This document shows positions 14,658 to 22,190 of a stretch of 51,706 nucleotides of DNA, in pieces (position 1 is the first letter of the stretch; each line of letters begins with the position of its first letter). The stretch is taken from the NCBI RefSeq assembly GCF_021696945.1, contig NZ_JACYHE010000042.1, positions 1 to 51,706 of the forward strand. The letters run 5' to 3'. A program made the translations under genes and the position numbers. The notes under the pieces were generated by a model. That model did not search any database, was not told the DNA's origin, and saw only the letters and a program-made list of their open reading frames with translations. The DNA is from Streptomyces sp. JJ36 (lineage in GTDB: Bacteria > Actinomycetota > Actinomycetes > Streptomycetales > Streptomycetaceae).

Positions 14658-16109
14658 TCAGGCGGGTACCGGCGCCGCCCCGGGCTGCGACGCCGACGGG
14701 GCGCCGGCCACGGCGCCGGCCGCGTCCTTCCGGTCGTCGGGACCGTCCGGGCCGTCAGGGGCGTCGGGGCTGAAGCTCCGCGCCCGCCCGAAGGCGTCCA
14801 GGTCCAGGATCCGTTCCCGCGCCGCCACCAGCACCGGCACCAGCGCCTGGCCCGCCACGTTCGTCGCGGTGCGCATCATGTCCAGCACCGGGTCGATCGC
14901 CAGCAGCAGGCCGACCCCGGCCAGCGGCAGGCCCAGCGTGGAGAGGGTCAGGGTGAGCATCACCGTCGCCCCGGTGAGCCCGGCGGTGGCGGCCGAGCCG
15001 ATCACCGACACGAACACGATCAGCAGGTACTCCCCGACGCCGAGGTCGACACCGAAGATCTGCGCCACGAAGATCGCGGCGATCGCGGGGTAGACGGAGG
15101 CGCAGCCGTCCATCTTGGTGGTGGCACCGAACGGCACCGCGAAGGAGGCGTACTCCTTCGGCACCCCGAGCCGCTCCACGACCTTCTGGGTCAGCGGCAT
15201 CGTGCCGACCGAGGAACGGGAGACGAAGGCGAGCTGGATCGCCGGCCAGGCACCGCGGAAGAACTGCAGCGGGCTGACGCGGGCGGCGGTCGCCAGCAGC
15301 AGCGGGTAGACGCCGAAGAGGACGAGGGCGCAGCCGAGGTAGATGCCGGCGGTGAAGGTCGCGTACTGGCCGATGAGGTTCCAGCCGTAGTCCTTGATCG
15401 CCGTGCCGATCAGGCCGAGGGAGCCGAGCGGCGCCAGCCGGATGACCCACCACAGGGCCTTCTGCAGCAGCGCGAGCACCGACTCGCCGAACGCCAGCAG
15501 CGGTTCGGCCCGCGGGCCCAGCTTCAGGGCGGCGACACCGGTGACGGCGGCCATGAAGACGATCTGCAACACGTTCAGCTCGGTGAACGGCGTGATCACG
15601 TCGGTCGGCACGATGCCGGTGAGGAAGTCCAGCCAGGAACCCGCCTGCTCGGGCTCGGCACCGTCGGCGGCGGTGAGCCCGGTGCCGGCCCCGGGATCGG
15701 TGAGCAGACCGATCGTCAGCCCGATCGCCACCGCGACCAGCGAGGTGACCATGAACCACAGCAGCGTGCGGGTGGCCAGGCGGGCGGCGTTGGAGACTTT
15801 CCGCAGGTTGGTGACGGAGATGACGATGGCGAAGAAGACCAGCGGCGCCACGGCCAGCTTCAGCAACTGCACGAAGAGGTCGCCGGTCCGGGTGAGGGTG
15901 GTGCCCAGCCAGGCGACCTCCCAGGTGCGCGCCACCCAGCCGAGCAGCACGCCGAGGGCGAGACCGGCCAGGATCTGGGCCCAGAAGGGCACGCGGGGCA
16001 GGCGTATGCGCGCGGTCGCGGACCCGCGGGCCGCCTCGGGTGACGTCTCGGCGGACGGCGAGTCAGGGGACGGGGTATCAGGGGGCGGGGTGGCAGAGGA
16101 CACGGACAC
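14658..16109 (-). CDS. Dicarboxylate/amino acid:cation symporter (DAACS family), possibly for cystine or another sulfur compound
   Basis: The 483-residue membrane protein is a DAACS (GltP/DctA/TcyP) transporter. After a polar N-terminus, VPFWAQILAGLALGVLLGW starts the first of about eight membrane segments. SRSSVGTMPLTQKVVERLG contains the Ser-rich HP1 tip, GATTKMDGCASVYPAIAA is the TM7 signature, and DPVLDMMRTATNVAGQALVPV is the TM8 substrate-binding region. It couples uptake of an anionic or zwitterionic substrate to H+ or Na+. The gene is preceded by a cysteine-containing leader peptide at 16269-16382, which suggests control by cysteine supply and hence cystine or a sulfur-containing acid as substrate; sequence alone would allow C4-dicarboxylate or glutamate. 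It ends in a strong terminator. Confidence 0.9.
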   Translation of the reverse strand: MSVSSATPPPDTPSPDSPSAETSPEAARGSATARIRLPRVPFWAQILAGLALGVLLGWVARTWEVAWLGTTLTRTGDLFVQLLKLAVAPLVFFAIVISVTNLRKVSNAARLATRTLLWFMVTSLVAVAIGLTIGLLTDPGAGTGLTAADGAEPEQAGSWLDFLTGIVPTDVITPFTELNVLQIVFMAAVTGVAALKLGPRAEPLLAFGESVLALLQKALWWVIRLAPLGSLGLIGTAIKDYGWNLIGQYATFTAGIYLGCALVLFGVYPLLLATAARVSPLQFFRGAWPAIQLAFVSRSSVGTMPLTQKVVERLGVPKEYASFAVPFGATTKMDGCASVYPAIAAIFVAQIFGVDLGVGEYLLIVFVSVIGSAATAGLTGATVMLTLTLSTLGLPLAGVGLLLAIDPVLDMMRTATNVAGQALVPVLVAARERILDLDAFGRARSFSPDAPDGPDGPDDRKDAAGAVAGAPSASQPGAAPVPA

Positions 16110-16184
16110 ACTCCGGTGCGGAAGTCGGCAGGCGTACGAAGGAGAGCGAGGGAGACGGCAGCGGACCGCGGAAGAGGCCGCGGG

Positions 16185-16211
16185 AACCGCGGAAACCGCG
16201 GAAACCGCGGA
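16185..16211. repeat. Three tandem copies of a 9-bp unit in the symporter leader region
   Basis: AACCGCGGA is repeated three times perfectly at 16185-16211, with degenerate CCGCGG copies on the left. Each unit contains the 6-bp palindrome CCGCGG. It lies between the leader peptide stop and the symporter start, so in the transcript it could form alternative short stems. A 6-bp hairpin GCCCCT/AGGGGC also sits at 16217-16233. Confidence 0.6.
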
Positions 16212-16268
16212 AGAGGGCCCCTCGGGAAGGGGCGGCGAGACGCCGGGGCGGTCCGGCCGCCGGTCGCG

Positions 16269-16382
16269 TCAGGCGCGCCGGGGCGCGCGACAGCTCGCGG
16301 AGAGGCAGCGGCAGAGGTCGACGTGCAGCCGCGCCACGAGCAGGGTGCTCGTCGCCTCGGGGTAAGGGGCTGCCGTCGTCAT
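16269..16382 (-). CDS. Cysteine-containing leader peptide (37 aa), putative attenuator
   Basis: The short protein begins MTTAAPYPEATSTLLVARL and carries LHVDLCRCLSASCR, the signature of the Streptomyces putative leader peptide family found ahead of sulfur-metabolism and transport genes, here with three Cys codons (UGC) in eight positions. The ATG at 16382 is 7 bp downstream of a TAGCGT -10 box (16395-16390 on the minus strand), so the mRNA is probably leaderless; no good -35 is visible. The stop is 159 bp before the symporter start. In mycobacteria leaderless poly-cysteine ORFs stall when cysteine is scarce and open the downstream gene; the same logic is proposed here. It is short, but the motif makes it credible. 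Confidence 0.75.
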   Translation of the reverse strand: MTTAAPYPEATSTLLVARLHVDLCRCLSASCRAPRRA

Positions 16383-16454
16383 GGTCCTCACGCTACATCG
16401 GGCTGCGACCGGCCCCGGCCCGGCGGCCGGGGGCGGTCCGTACGGCCACGCACA

Positions 16455-16490
16455 ACGCCCCGCCGGGAGAAGGGATTCCCGGCGGGGCGT
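16455..16490 (-). terminator. Terminator of the serine protease gene
   Basis: ACGCCCCGCCGGGA at 16455-16468 pairs perfectly with TCCCGGCGGGGCGT at 16477-16490, a 14-bp stem with an 8-nt loop, 91 bp past the protease stop and upstream of the leader-peptide promoter. Confidence 0.85.
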
Positions 16491-16581
16491 GCGGACGGGT
16501 GTGAGGAAGCTTACGACCGGGCGGCCTGCCCGGGGGCTCCGCGGCGGCCGTGGGCCGGACGGCGCCCGTGGGGCGTACGGC

Positions 16582-17463
16582 TCAGTACAGCGTCGCGCCG
16601 TACTTCGCGAGCGCCTCGGTGACGGGCTGGTAGAAGGTGGTCCCGCCGCTGCGGCAGTCACCGCTGCCGCCGGAGGTGATGCCCAGCGCCTTGTCGCCGT
16701 CGTAGAGCGCACCACCCGAGTCACCGGGCTCCGCGCAGACGTTTGTCTGGATCATGTCCCGAACCGTGCCGCTGCCCGTGTAACGGACCGTCACGTCCAG
16801 AGCGGTCACCTCGCCACCGTGCGTGCCCGTGGTCGAGCCGGTGCGCTTGACGGACTCACCGACGTACGCCTCGGCCGCGGTCCAGCCACCGGGGTGGGAG
16901 AGGCCGGAGTTGTCGTAGCGGACCAGCGCGTAGTCGTTGCCGGGGAAGCTGGAGTGCACGGTGGGGCCGATGAGGGTCCGCTGCTGCGCGTCGGTGTACC
17001 AGGTGCCGGCGACGTCGCCGCAGTGCCCGGCGGTCAGGAAGTGGTACGCACCGTCGCGCACGACGTTGAATCCGAGCGAACAACGGTAGCCGCCCCCGTA
17101 GATGGCGTCGCCCGAGTCCAGCAGCGGCCGGAAGACACCGCGAGCGCGTTCGACGCGGAGGGCGGCGGCGTCCGCGCCGGCGGCCTTGCGCAGGGTGGCG
17201 ATCTCGGCACGGGAGACGGAGGCGTCGGCGGTGACGACCACGCGCCCGGACGCCTCGTCGGTGTGCCAGGCGATGCCCCGTACGCCGGACTGTTCCACCG
17301 CGTCGGTCACCTGGGCGAGACGGTCGGCGCCGCGGTCCTGCGGGGCCGCGGCATGGGCGGTCGGGAGCGCCATGGCACCGGATGCGGCGAGGCCGAGTGC
17401 GGCGGCGAGGAGGCGGACCTTCGTCCGGCGACGACGTGCGGGAGCGGGGGTGGTGGTCCTCAC
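16582..17463 (-). CDS. Secreted chymotrypsin-like serine protease, streptogrisin/alpha-lytic (S1E) family
   Basis: The 293-residue precursor has a signal peptide (VRTTTPAPARRRRTKVRLL, then a hydrophobic AALGLAASGAM and AHA cleavage region), a propeptide of ~70 residues, and a mature protease from about YGGGYRCSLG. The catalytic triad is visible: His in LTAGHCGD, Asp in GNDYALVRYD, Ser in CAEPGDSGGALYDG. Paired cysteines (YRC with HC, NVC with GDC) fit the two disulfides of streptogrisins A and B. The propeptide should act as folding chaperone and inhibitor until autocleavage outside the cell. GTG 17463 follows AGGAGGAG. It has its own promoter at 17562-17590 and terminator. Streptogrisin expression is commonly developmental; no such site was seen. 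Confidence 0.95.
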   Translation of the reverse strand: MRTTTPAPARRRRTKVRLLAAALGLAASGAMALPTAHAAAPQDRGADRLAQVTDAVEQSGVRGIAWHTDEASGRVVVTADASVSRAEIATLRKAAGADAAALRVERARGVFRPLLDSGDAIYGGGYRCSLGFNVVRDGAYHFLTAGHCGDVAGTWYTDAQQRTLIGPTVHSSFPGNDYALVRYDNSGLSHPGGWTAAEAYVGESVKRTGSTTGTHGGEVTALDVTVRYTGSGTVRDMIQTNVCAEPGDSGGALYDGDKALGITSGGSGDCRSGGTTFYQPVTEALAKYGATLY

Positions 17464-17561
17464 GGTTCTCCTCCTGTAGGAGTCGAGGTGGCCCGGGGGG
17501 TGAGAGGCCTGGTGCGGCAGCGCCGGGAGCTGGTGTCGTGCTCCTGACAACAACCGGCCCG

Positions 17562-17590
17562 AGTATGCGGGAGTGTGCCCGGCGTCACAA
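17562..17590 (-). promoter_or_regulatory. Promoter of the streptogrisin-like gene
   Basis: On the minus strand TTGTGA (17590-17585) and CATACT (17567-17562) are separated by exactly 17 bp, about 100 bp before the GTG at 17463. The remainder of the 341-bp gap 17464-17804 shows no gene; its right end holds the hairpin at 17777-17795. Confidence 0.55.
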
Positions 17591-17776
17591 GACCCGCGTC
17601 GGACCGCCGGCGACGCCCGGGGAAGCGGGCCCCGCCCGCGAACACCGTGCAGCAGCGCCCCGGCGGTCCGGGCACGGGCTCGTACCTCGCCACGGCGGGC
17701 AGCGGGAACGACGGCCGGCTGCCCGGTGGGCGCACGCCATGGGCCCCCGGTGCACCCACGGTGGGGAGAGACCGGC

Positions 17777-17795
17777 CCCCGGGTGCGGCCCGGGG
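17777..17795 (-). terminator. Hairpin downstream of the DUF4229 gene
   Basis: CCCCGGG at 17777-17783 pairs with CCCGGGG at 17789-17795 around TGCGG, 9 bp past the DUF4229 stop on the minus strand. Confidence 0.55.
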
Positions 17796-17804
17796 ACGGG
17801 ATGC

Positions 17805-18236
17805 CTACGAGGAGGACGACCCGGTGACGGCCGGACCGCGCCCTCGGGCGGTGTCCGCGGAACCGGCGGCGTCCGCCTCCGCGGTCGCGGTGGCCGGTTC
17901 CGCCTCCGGGCCCGCGCTGTCCCGGGCGGCGTCGTCGGCGTCGTCGTCCTCCATGCTGCGGTTCGCCGCCAGCCGGCTCCGGGCGCGGTCCACGCCGGAG
18001 GCGACCTGCTCCGCCATCGCCTCCCGCTGCCGGCGCAGCAGCACATAACTGAGCGGTGCGGAGAGCACCAGGGCCAGCAGGAGCACCCAGAACGGGTTCG
18101 AGCGGCCGATGCCCTCCGGGATGATCCCGGCGTAGGCGAGCACCGAGACGACGACGAGGCAGCCGAGGAAGATGCCCAGCCGCAGGGCGGTGTAGCGGAG
18201 CGTTGCGTGTGTCCTGCTGCTCACGGTGGTTCTCAT
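17805..18236 (-). CDS. DUF4229 small membrane protein
   Basis: This 143-residue protein has two membrane segments, ALRLGIFLGCLVVVSVLAYAG (residues ~17-37) and FWVLLLALVLSAPLSYVLL (~50-68), followed by a basic stretch LRRQREAMAEQVASGVDRAR and an acidic, Ala/Asp-rich disordered tail. This matches DUF4229, an actinobacterial family of unknown function frequently found near menaquinone genes. The start ATG 18236 gives MRTTVSSRTH; it lies only 10 bp from the GNAT stop, so the two are likely cotranscribed on the minus strand. No catalytic residues are visible; a membrane-associated accessory role is a guess. Confidence 0.85.
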   Translation of the reverse strand: MRTTVSSRTHATLRYTALRLGIFLGCLVVVSVLAYAGIIPEGIGRSNPFWVLLLALVLSAPLSYVLLRRQREAMAEQVASGVDRARSRLAANRSMEDDDADDAARDSAGPEAEPATATAEADAAGSADTARGRGPAVTGSSSS

Positions 18237-18246
18237 TCCTTCTCGA

Positions 18247-18777
18247 TCAGTCGGGGGAGTCGAGGGGCAGCCACATCGTGACCTCGTCCCGGTAGGAGCC
18301 CTCCGCGACCCGGATCGCGTCCGGCACGCGGCCGGCCTCCTGGTAGCCGCAGGAGGCGTAGAAACGCTCCAGCCCGCCGCCGGCCCGCAGGGTCAGCCGG
18401 ATGCCCCGCACGCCCTCCAGGCCGCGGGCGGCCTCCGCGGCGGCGGCCATCAGCTCGCGCCCGACGCCGGTTCCCTGCCGGGCCGGTTCCACCATCACGG
18501 TGGAGAGCCACACCCAGTGTCGCATCAGCCGGTGGGTGTTCAGGGTGAGGAAGGCGGTGGCGACCACCCGGTCCCCGTCCCGCCCGGTGAGCAGCCGGCT
18601 GCGGCCCTCCGCCATGGCCCGCAGCCGGCCCAGCAGCTCCGGGCGGACGTCCTCCGGGGTGACCGGCGGCACAAAGCCGACGGAGCCGCCCGCGTTGCTG
18701 ACGTCCGTCCAGAGCCGCAGGAGCTGGTCGCGCAGCTCCGGGGTCGGGACGGGGTCCAGCTCGTACACGGTCGGCAT
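18247..18777 (-). CDS. GNAT-family N-acetyltransferase
   Basis: The 176-residue protein has the GNAT fold: WLSTVMVEPARQGTGVGRELMAAAAEAA contains beta4 and the acetyl-CoA pyrophosphate loop (Q-x-x-G-x-G, here RQGTGVG), and LERFYASCGYQEAGR is the C-terminal beta6 motif. Start ATG 18777 gives MPTVYELDPVPTPELR. The substrate is unknown; GNATs acetylate small amines, antibiotics or protein N-termini. It is 131 bp downstream of the UdgX gene on the same strand and 10 bp from the DUF4229 gene, suggesting an operon with the latter. Confidence 0.9.
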   Translation of the reverse strand: MPTVYELDPVPTPELRDQLLRLWTDVSNAGGSVGFVPPVTPEDVRPELLGRLRAMAEGRSRLLTGRDGDRVVATAFLTLNTHRLMRHWVWLSTVMVEPARQGTGVGRELMAAAAEAARGLEGVRGIRLTLRAGGGLERFYASCGYQEAGRVPDAIRVAEGSYRDEVTMWLPLDSPD

Positions 18778-18908
18778 GGATCCGACGATAACGAGCACCG
18801 CCGGCGGGCGGCCGCGCGGCCCCGGCGACGGGCGGCCCCGGGGGGCGGACGGCCCGGCGGGCCGGGCGGTCCCGGGGTGCGCGGCCCCGGTGACGGGCGG
18901 CCGCGCGG

Positions 18909-19583
18909 TCAGGCGGCGGCGAGGACGTCCGCCGCGACCCGCAGGTCGGCCACCAGCCCGGCGTACGTCTCCTCCCGGTCGTCGGCGCGCAGCACCGCCG
19001 AGGGGTGGAGGGTGCCCAGCACCGGCGGCGAGTCCGGGCGTTCGAGCAGCGTCCCGCGCTGCCGGGTGACCCGGTAGGACGGGCCGAGCAGCGCCTTGCC
19101 GGCGGTGGCGCCGAGGGCCACCAGCACCTCGGGGTCGGCCACCGCCAGCTCCGCGTTGAGCCAGGGGGCGCAGGCGGTCATCTCGCGCAGGCTCGGCGCC
19201 CTGTGGATGCGCCGCTTGCCGCGCCCGGCGACGTGCACGTACTTGAAGTGCTTCACGGCGTTGGTGACATAGGTGTCGGTCGGGTCGATCCCGGCCTCGT
19301 CCAGCGCCTGCATCAGCACCCGGCCCGCCGGCCCGACGAAGGGCTGCCCGCGCCGGTCCTCCTGGTCGCCGGGCTGCTCGCCGACCAGCACCACCCGGGC
19401 GTCCGCGTCGCCGGTACCGAAGACGGTCTGCGTGGCGTGCTCGTGCAGCGGGCAGCCGCGGCAGCCGGCGGCGGCCTCGCGGAGCGCCGCGAGGTCCGCG
19501 CCCGGCGGCACGAAGGGGCCGGCGTCGTAGGCGTCCTCGGGGCGCCCGGCGGGCGGGGCGCCACGGGTCCCGGTGGCGGTCAT
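18909..19583 (-). CDS. udgX: UdgX-type uracil-DNA glycosylase
   Basis: The 224-residue protein belongs to the family 4/5-like uracil-DNA glycosylases. GEQPGDQEDRRGQPFVGPAG (residues ~68-87) is the uracil-recognition and water-activating motif, and GTLHPSAVL is the DNA-intercalating motif. Between them sits GKRRIHRAPS with His at residue 127; the KRRIH loop is diagnostic of UdgX, which excises uracil and then forms a covalent bond between this His and the abasic site. Cys41, Cys44 and Cys138 are likely Fe-S ligands; the usual fourth Cys position appears as His in NAVKHF. Start ATG 19583 lacks an obvious Shine-Dalgarno. UdgX is patchily distributed in actinobacteria; here it sits beside mqnE. 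Confidence 0.92.
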   Translation of the reverse strand: MTATGTRGAPPAGRPEDAYDAGPFVPPGADLAALREAAAGCRGCPLHEHATQTVFGTGDADARVVLVGEQPGDQEDRRGQPFVGPAGRVLMQALDEAGIDPTDTYVTNAVKHFKYVHVAGRGKRRIHRAPSLREMTACAPWLNAELAVADPEVLVALGATAGKALLGPSYRVTRQRGTLLERPDSPPVLGTLHPSAVLRADDREETYAGLVADLRVAADVLAAA

Positions 19584-19687
19584 GCACGCCGGGTACCCCG
19601 CGGCGCACCGCCGGAACACGCGAGGGGCGCGCCCGGCCGGCGACCGGCGCCGGGCGAGGGAGTGCGTTGCCGGGCCCGCCCCGGGGC

Positions 19688-20854
19688 TCAGACCCGCATC
19701 GGCTGCGGGGTCTCCCGGCGGGCCGGGTCGGGACCGTCGTACTCCCGGATGATCTCGTACCGGGTGTTCCGCTCCACGGGCCGGAAGCCCGCGTCCCGGA
19801 TCAGGTCCAGCAGGTCCTCGCGGGTGAGCTTGTCCGGGGTGCCGAAGTTGTCCGCGTCGTGGGTGATCTTGTACTCCACGACCGAGCCGTCCATGTCGTC
19901 GGCGCCGTGCTGGAGCGCGAGCTGCGCCGTCTGCACGCCGTGCATCACCCAGAACACCTTGACGTGCGGGACGTTGTCGAAGAGCAGCCGGGAGACCGCG
20001 AAGGTCTTCAGCGCCTCGGCGCCGCTGGCCATCGTGGTGCGGTCCTGGAGCCGGTTGCGGATCTTGCCGTCCTGCATGTCCACGAAGTCGTGCTGGTAAC
20101 GGAGGGGGATGAAGACCTGGAAGCCGCCGGTCTCGTCCTGGAGTTCCCGCAGCCGCAGCACGTGGTCGACCCGGTGCCGGGGCTCCTCGATGTGCCCGTA
20201 GAGCATCGTGGACGGCGTCTTGAGGCCCTTCCGGTGGGCGAGCCGGTGGATGCGCGACCAGTCCTCCCAGTGGGTGTCGTGGTCGACGATGTGCTGCCGG
20301 ACCTCCCAGTCGAAGATCTCGGCGCCGCCGCCGGTCAGCGACTCCAGGCCGGCGTCGATCAGCTCGTCCAGGATCTCCGAGGCGTCCATCCCGGAGATCT
20401 TCTCGAAGTGGTGGATCTCGGTGGCCGTGAAGGCCTTGAGCGAGACCGTCTCCGGCAGCGCCTCCTTCAGCGCGCTGAGCGACCGGGGGTAGTAGCGCCA
20501 GGGAAGCGTCGGATGCAGGCCGTTGACGATGTGCAGCTCGGTGAGGTTGTCCCCCTCCATCGCCTTGGCCAGCCGCACGGCCTCCTCGATGCGCATGGTG
20601 TAGGCGTCCTTCTCGCCCGGCTTGCGCTGGAACGAGCAGTAGGCGCAGGAGGCGGTGCACACGTTGGTCATGTTGAGGTGGCGGTTGACGTTGAAGTGCA
20701 CCACGTCGCCGTTCTTGCGGGTGCGCACCTCGTGGGCGAGGCCGCCGAGCCAGGCCAGGTCGTCGCACGCGTAGAGCGCGAGACCGTCCTCCCGGGTGAG
20801 CCGCTCCCCGGAACGGACCTTGTCCTCCAGCTCCCGCTTGAGCCCAGCGTCCAT
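19688..20854 (-). CDS. mqnE: Aminodeoxyfutalosine synthase MqnE (radical SAM)
   Basis: MqnE joins 3-enolpyruvylbenzoate to the adenosyl radical of SAM, giving aminodeoxyfutalosine, the second step of the futalosine menaquinone route. The 388-residue protein carries CTASCAYCSF, the CxxxCxxC cluster-binding motif, and the blocks HIVNGLHPTLPWRYYPRSL, GAEIFDWEVRQHIVDHDTHW and LKTPSTMLYGHIEEPRHRVD, which distinguish MqnE from the related MqnC. ATG 20854 follows GAGGAGG. It lies downstream of an Lrp-type regulator on the same strand (74-bp gap) and 0.6 kb from the UbiX homologue. mqnA is at the left of this window; mqnB/mqnC/mqnD are not present. Confidence 0.97.
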   Translation of the reverse strand: MDAGLKRELEDKVRSGERLTREDGLALYACDDLAWLGGLAHEVRTRKNGDVVHFNVNRHLNMTNVCTASCAYCSFQRKPGEKDAYTMRIEEAVRLAKAMEGDNLTELHIVNGLHPTLPWRYYPRSLSALKEALPETVSLKAFTATEIHHFEKISGMDASEILDELIDAGLESLTGGGAEIFDWEVRQHIVDHDTHWEDWSRIHRLAHRKGLKTPSTMLYGHIEEPRHRVDHVLRLRELQDETGGFQVFIPLRYQHDFVDMQDGKIRNRLQDRTTMASGAEALKTFAVSRLLFDNVPHVKVFWVMHGVQTAQLALQHGADDMDGSVVEYKITHDADNFGTPDKLTREDLLDLIRDAGFRPVERNTRYEIIREYDGPDPARRETPQPMRV

Positions 20855-20928
20855 GCGCGCCTCCTCGAGTCCGGACCGTGCTCCTGTGGCCCCCGGCCGC
20901 CGGCCGCGGGCCTCCGACGAGCCTACGC

Positions 20929-21384
20929 CTACGCGTTCTCGGGCAATTCGCCGACCCGGTTCTCCCATTTGGTGGAGAGCACGATGGTCGTACGGGTGCG
21001 GGAGACGCCCTTGGTGCCGGAGAGCCGCCGGATGGTGCGCTCCAGGCCGTCCACGTCGCTCGCCCGCACCTTGAGCATGAAGGAGTCGTCGCCGGCGATG
21101 AACCAGCAGTCCTCGATCTCCGCCAGCTCCCGCATCCGGGCCGCCACGTCCTCGTGGTCCACGGCGTCGGAGAGCTGGATGCCGATGAGCGCGGTGACGC
21201 CCAGCCCCAGCGAGGGGGCGTCGACGGTGGCACGGTAGCCGGTGATGACCCCGGCGGCCTCCAGCCGGTTGATGCGGTCGGTCACGCTGGGACCGGAGAG
21301 TCCGACGAGCCTGCCCAGCTCGGCGTACGAGGCTCTGCCGTTCTCCCGCAGCGCCTGGATGAGCTGCCTGTCCACCGCGTCCAT
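20929..21384 (-). CDS. Lrp/AsnC-family transcriptional regulator
   Basis: The 151-residue protein has an N-terminal winged HTH (VDRQLIQALRENGRASYAELG, then GLSGPSVTDRINRLEAAGVI) and a C-terminal RAM (alphabeta sandwich) domain including GVTALIGIQL and CWFIAGDDSFMLKVRASDVD, the amino-acid ligand and oligomerisation region. ATG 21384 gives MDAVDRQLIQ, the standard start. Such regulators sense amino acids and often control nearby transport or metabolic genes. It lies between mqnE and the UbiX homologue on the same strand, with 60-74 bp gaps, so cotranscription is possible. A specific effector cannot be inferred. Confidence 0.93.
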   Translation of the reverse strand: MDAVDRQLIQALRENGRASYAELGRLVGLSGPSVTDRINRLEAAGVITGYRATVDAPSLGLGVTALIGIQLSDAVDHEDVAARMRELAEIEDCWFIAGDDSFMLKVRASDVDGLERTIRRLSGTKGVSRTRTTIVLSTKWENRVGELPENA

Positions 21385-21444
21385 GCCTACTGGGCCTTCC
21401 GTCTTCCTGAGATGCGCAGTTTCCCGGTTCCTTCGCGTACGAAT

Positions 21445-22146
21445 CTAAGGCATGGGCCCGCTCCCGCCGTGCGGCACCGTGCCTCCCAGCCCGCCCCGCC
21501 AGCGCCGGTAGAGGGTGTGCGGCACGCCCGCCGCGTCGAGCACCCGGCCCGCCACGAAGTCGACCAGGTCCTGCACCTCGCGGGAGTCCGCGTAGAAGGC
21601 GGGCGAGGCGGGCAGCACCACCGCCCCGGCGTCGTCCAGGGTCACCAGGTGGCGCAGGGTCGGCCCGGTCAGCGGGGTCTCACGCACGGCGACCACCAGC
21701 GGCCGGCGCTCCTTGAGGGTGACGGAGGCGGTGCGCTGGAGCAGGTCCTTGGAGAGCCCGAGCGCCACCCCGGCCACACAGGCGGTGCTGGCCGGGACGA
21801 TCAGCATGCCCCGGGCCGGGTACGAGCCGGAGGACGGCCCGGCGGCCAGATCGCCGGCCGCCCAGTGCCGCACCCGGCCGGGGCCCGTGGCGAGGGCGTC
21901 CGGGTCGAAGGCGTCCGGGGTGCCGTCGGCGCCCCGGGCGAGCCAGCGGCGCAGGTCCTCGGCGGCGTGCGCGTCCCGGAAGGGGCCGCCGGTCTCGTCC
22001 AGCACGGTCAGCCGCGCGGCCCGGCTGACGATCAGGTCGACGTCCTCGCCGGCCTCCAGCAGTCCCCGCAGCACGGCGGCGGCGTACGGCGTGCCGGAGG
22101 CCCCGGAGACCCCCACGATCCAGGGGCGGCGCTGGCTGGCAGTCAC
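21445..22146 (-). CDS. ubiX: UbiX-family flavin prenyltransferase
   Basis: UbiX makes prenylated FMN from FMN and dimethylallyl phosphate; the product is the cofactor of UbiD decarboxylases. The 233-residue protein starts RRPWIVGVSGASGTPYAAAVL, the FMN-binding N-terminal motif, and continues with GMLIVPASTACVAGVALGLS and LKERRPLVVAVRETPL, conserved UbiX blocks. It is 3 kb from the ubiD homologue and 0.6 kb from mqnE, so it very likely supplies cofactor for the UbiD-like decarboxylase of the menaquinone pathway. Start ATG 22146; only 44 bp separate it from the divergent lipoprotein gene. Confidence 0.95.
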   Translation of the reverse strand: MTASQRRPWIVGVSGASGTPYAAAVLRGLLEAGEDVDLIVSRAARLTVLDETGGPFRDAHAAEDLRRWLARGADGTPDAFDPDALATGPGRVRHWAAGDLAAGPSSGSYPARGMLIVPASTACVAGVALGLSKDLLQRTASVTLKERRPLVVAVRETPLTGPTLRHLVTLDDAGAVVLPASPAFYADSREVQDLVDFVAGRVLDAAGVPHTLYRRWRGGLGGTVPHGGSGPMP

Positions 22147-22190
22147 GCCCCGAGCCTACGCGGCCGGGCGACTGGCGTGGCGGGCCGGTC

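Noticed and set aside
7718..17795. Series of strong GC hairpins considered as small RNA genes
   Set aside because: Most lie just after stop codons in positions expected for terminators; no independent promoters were seen for them.
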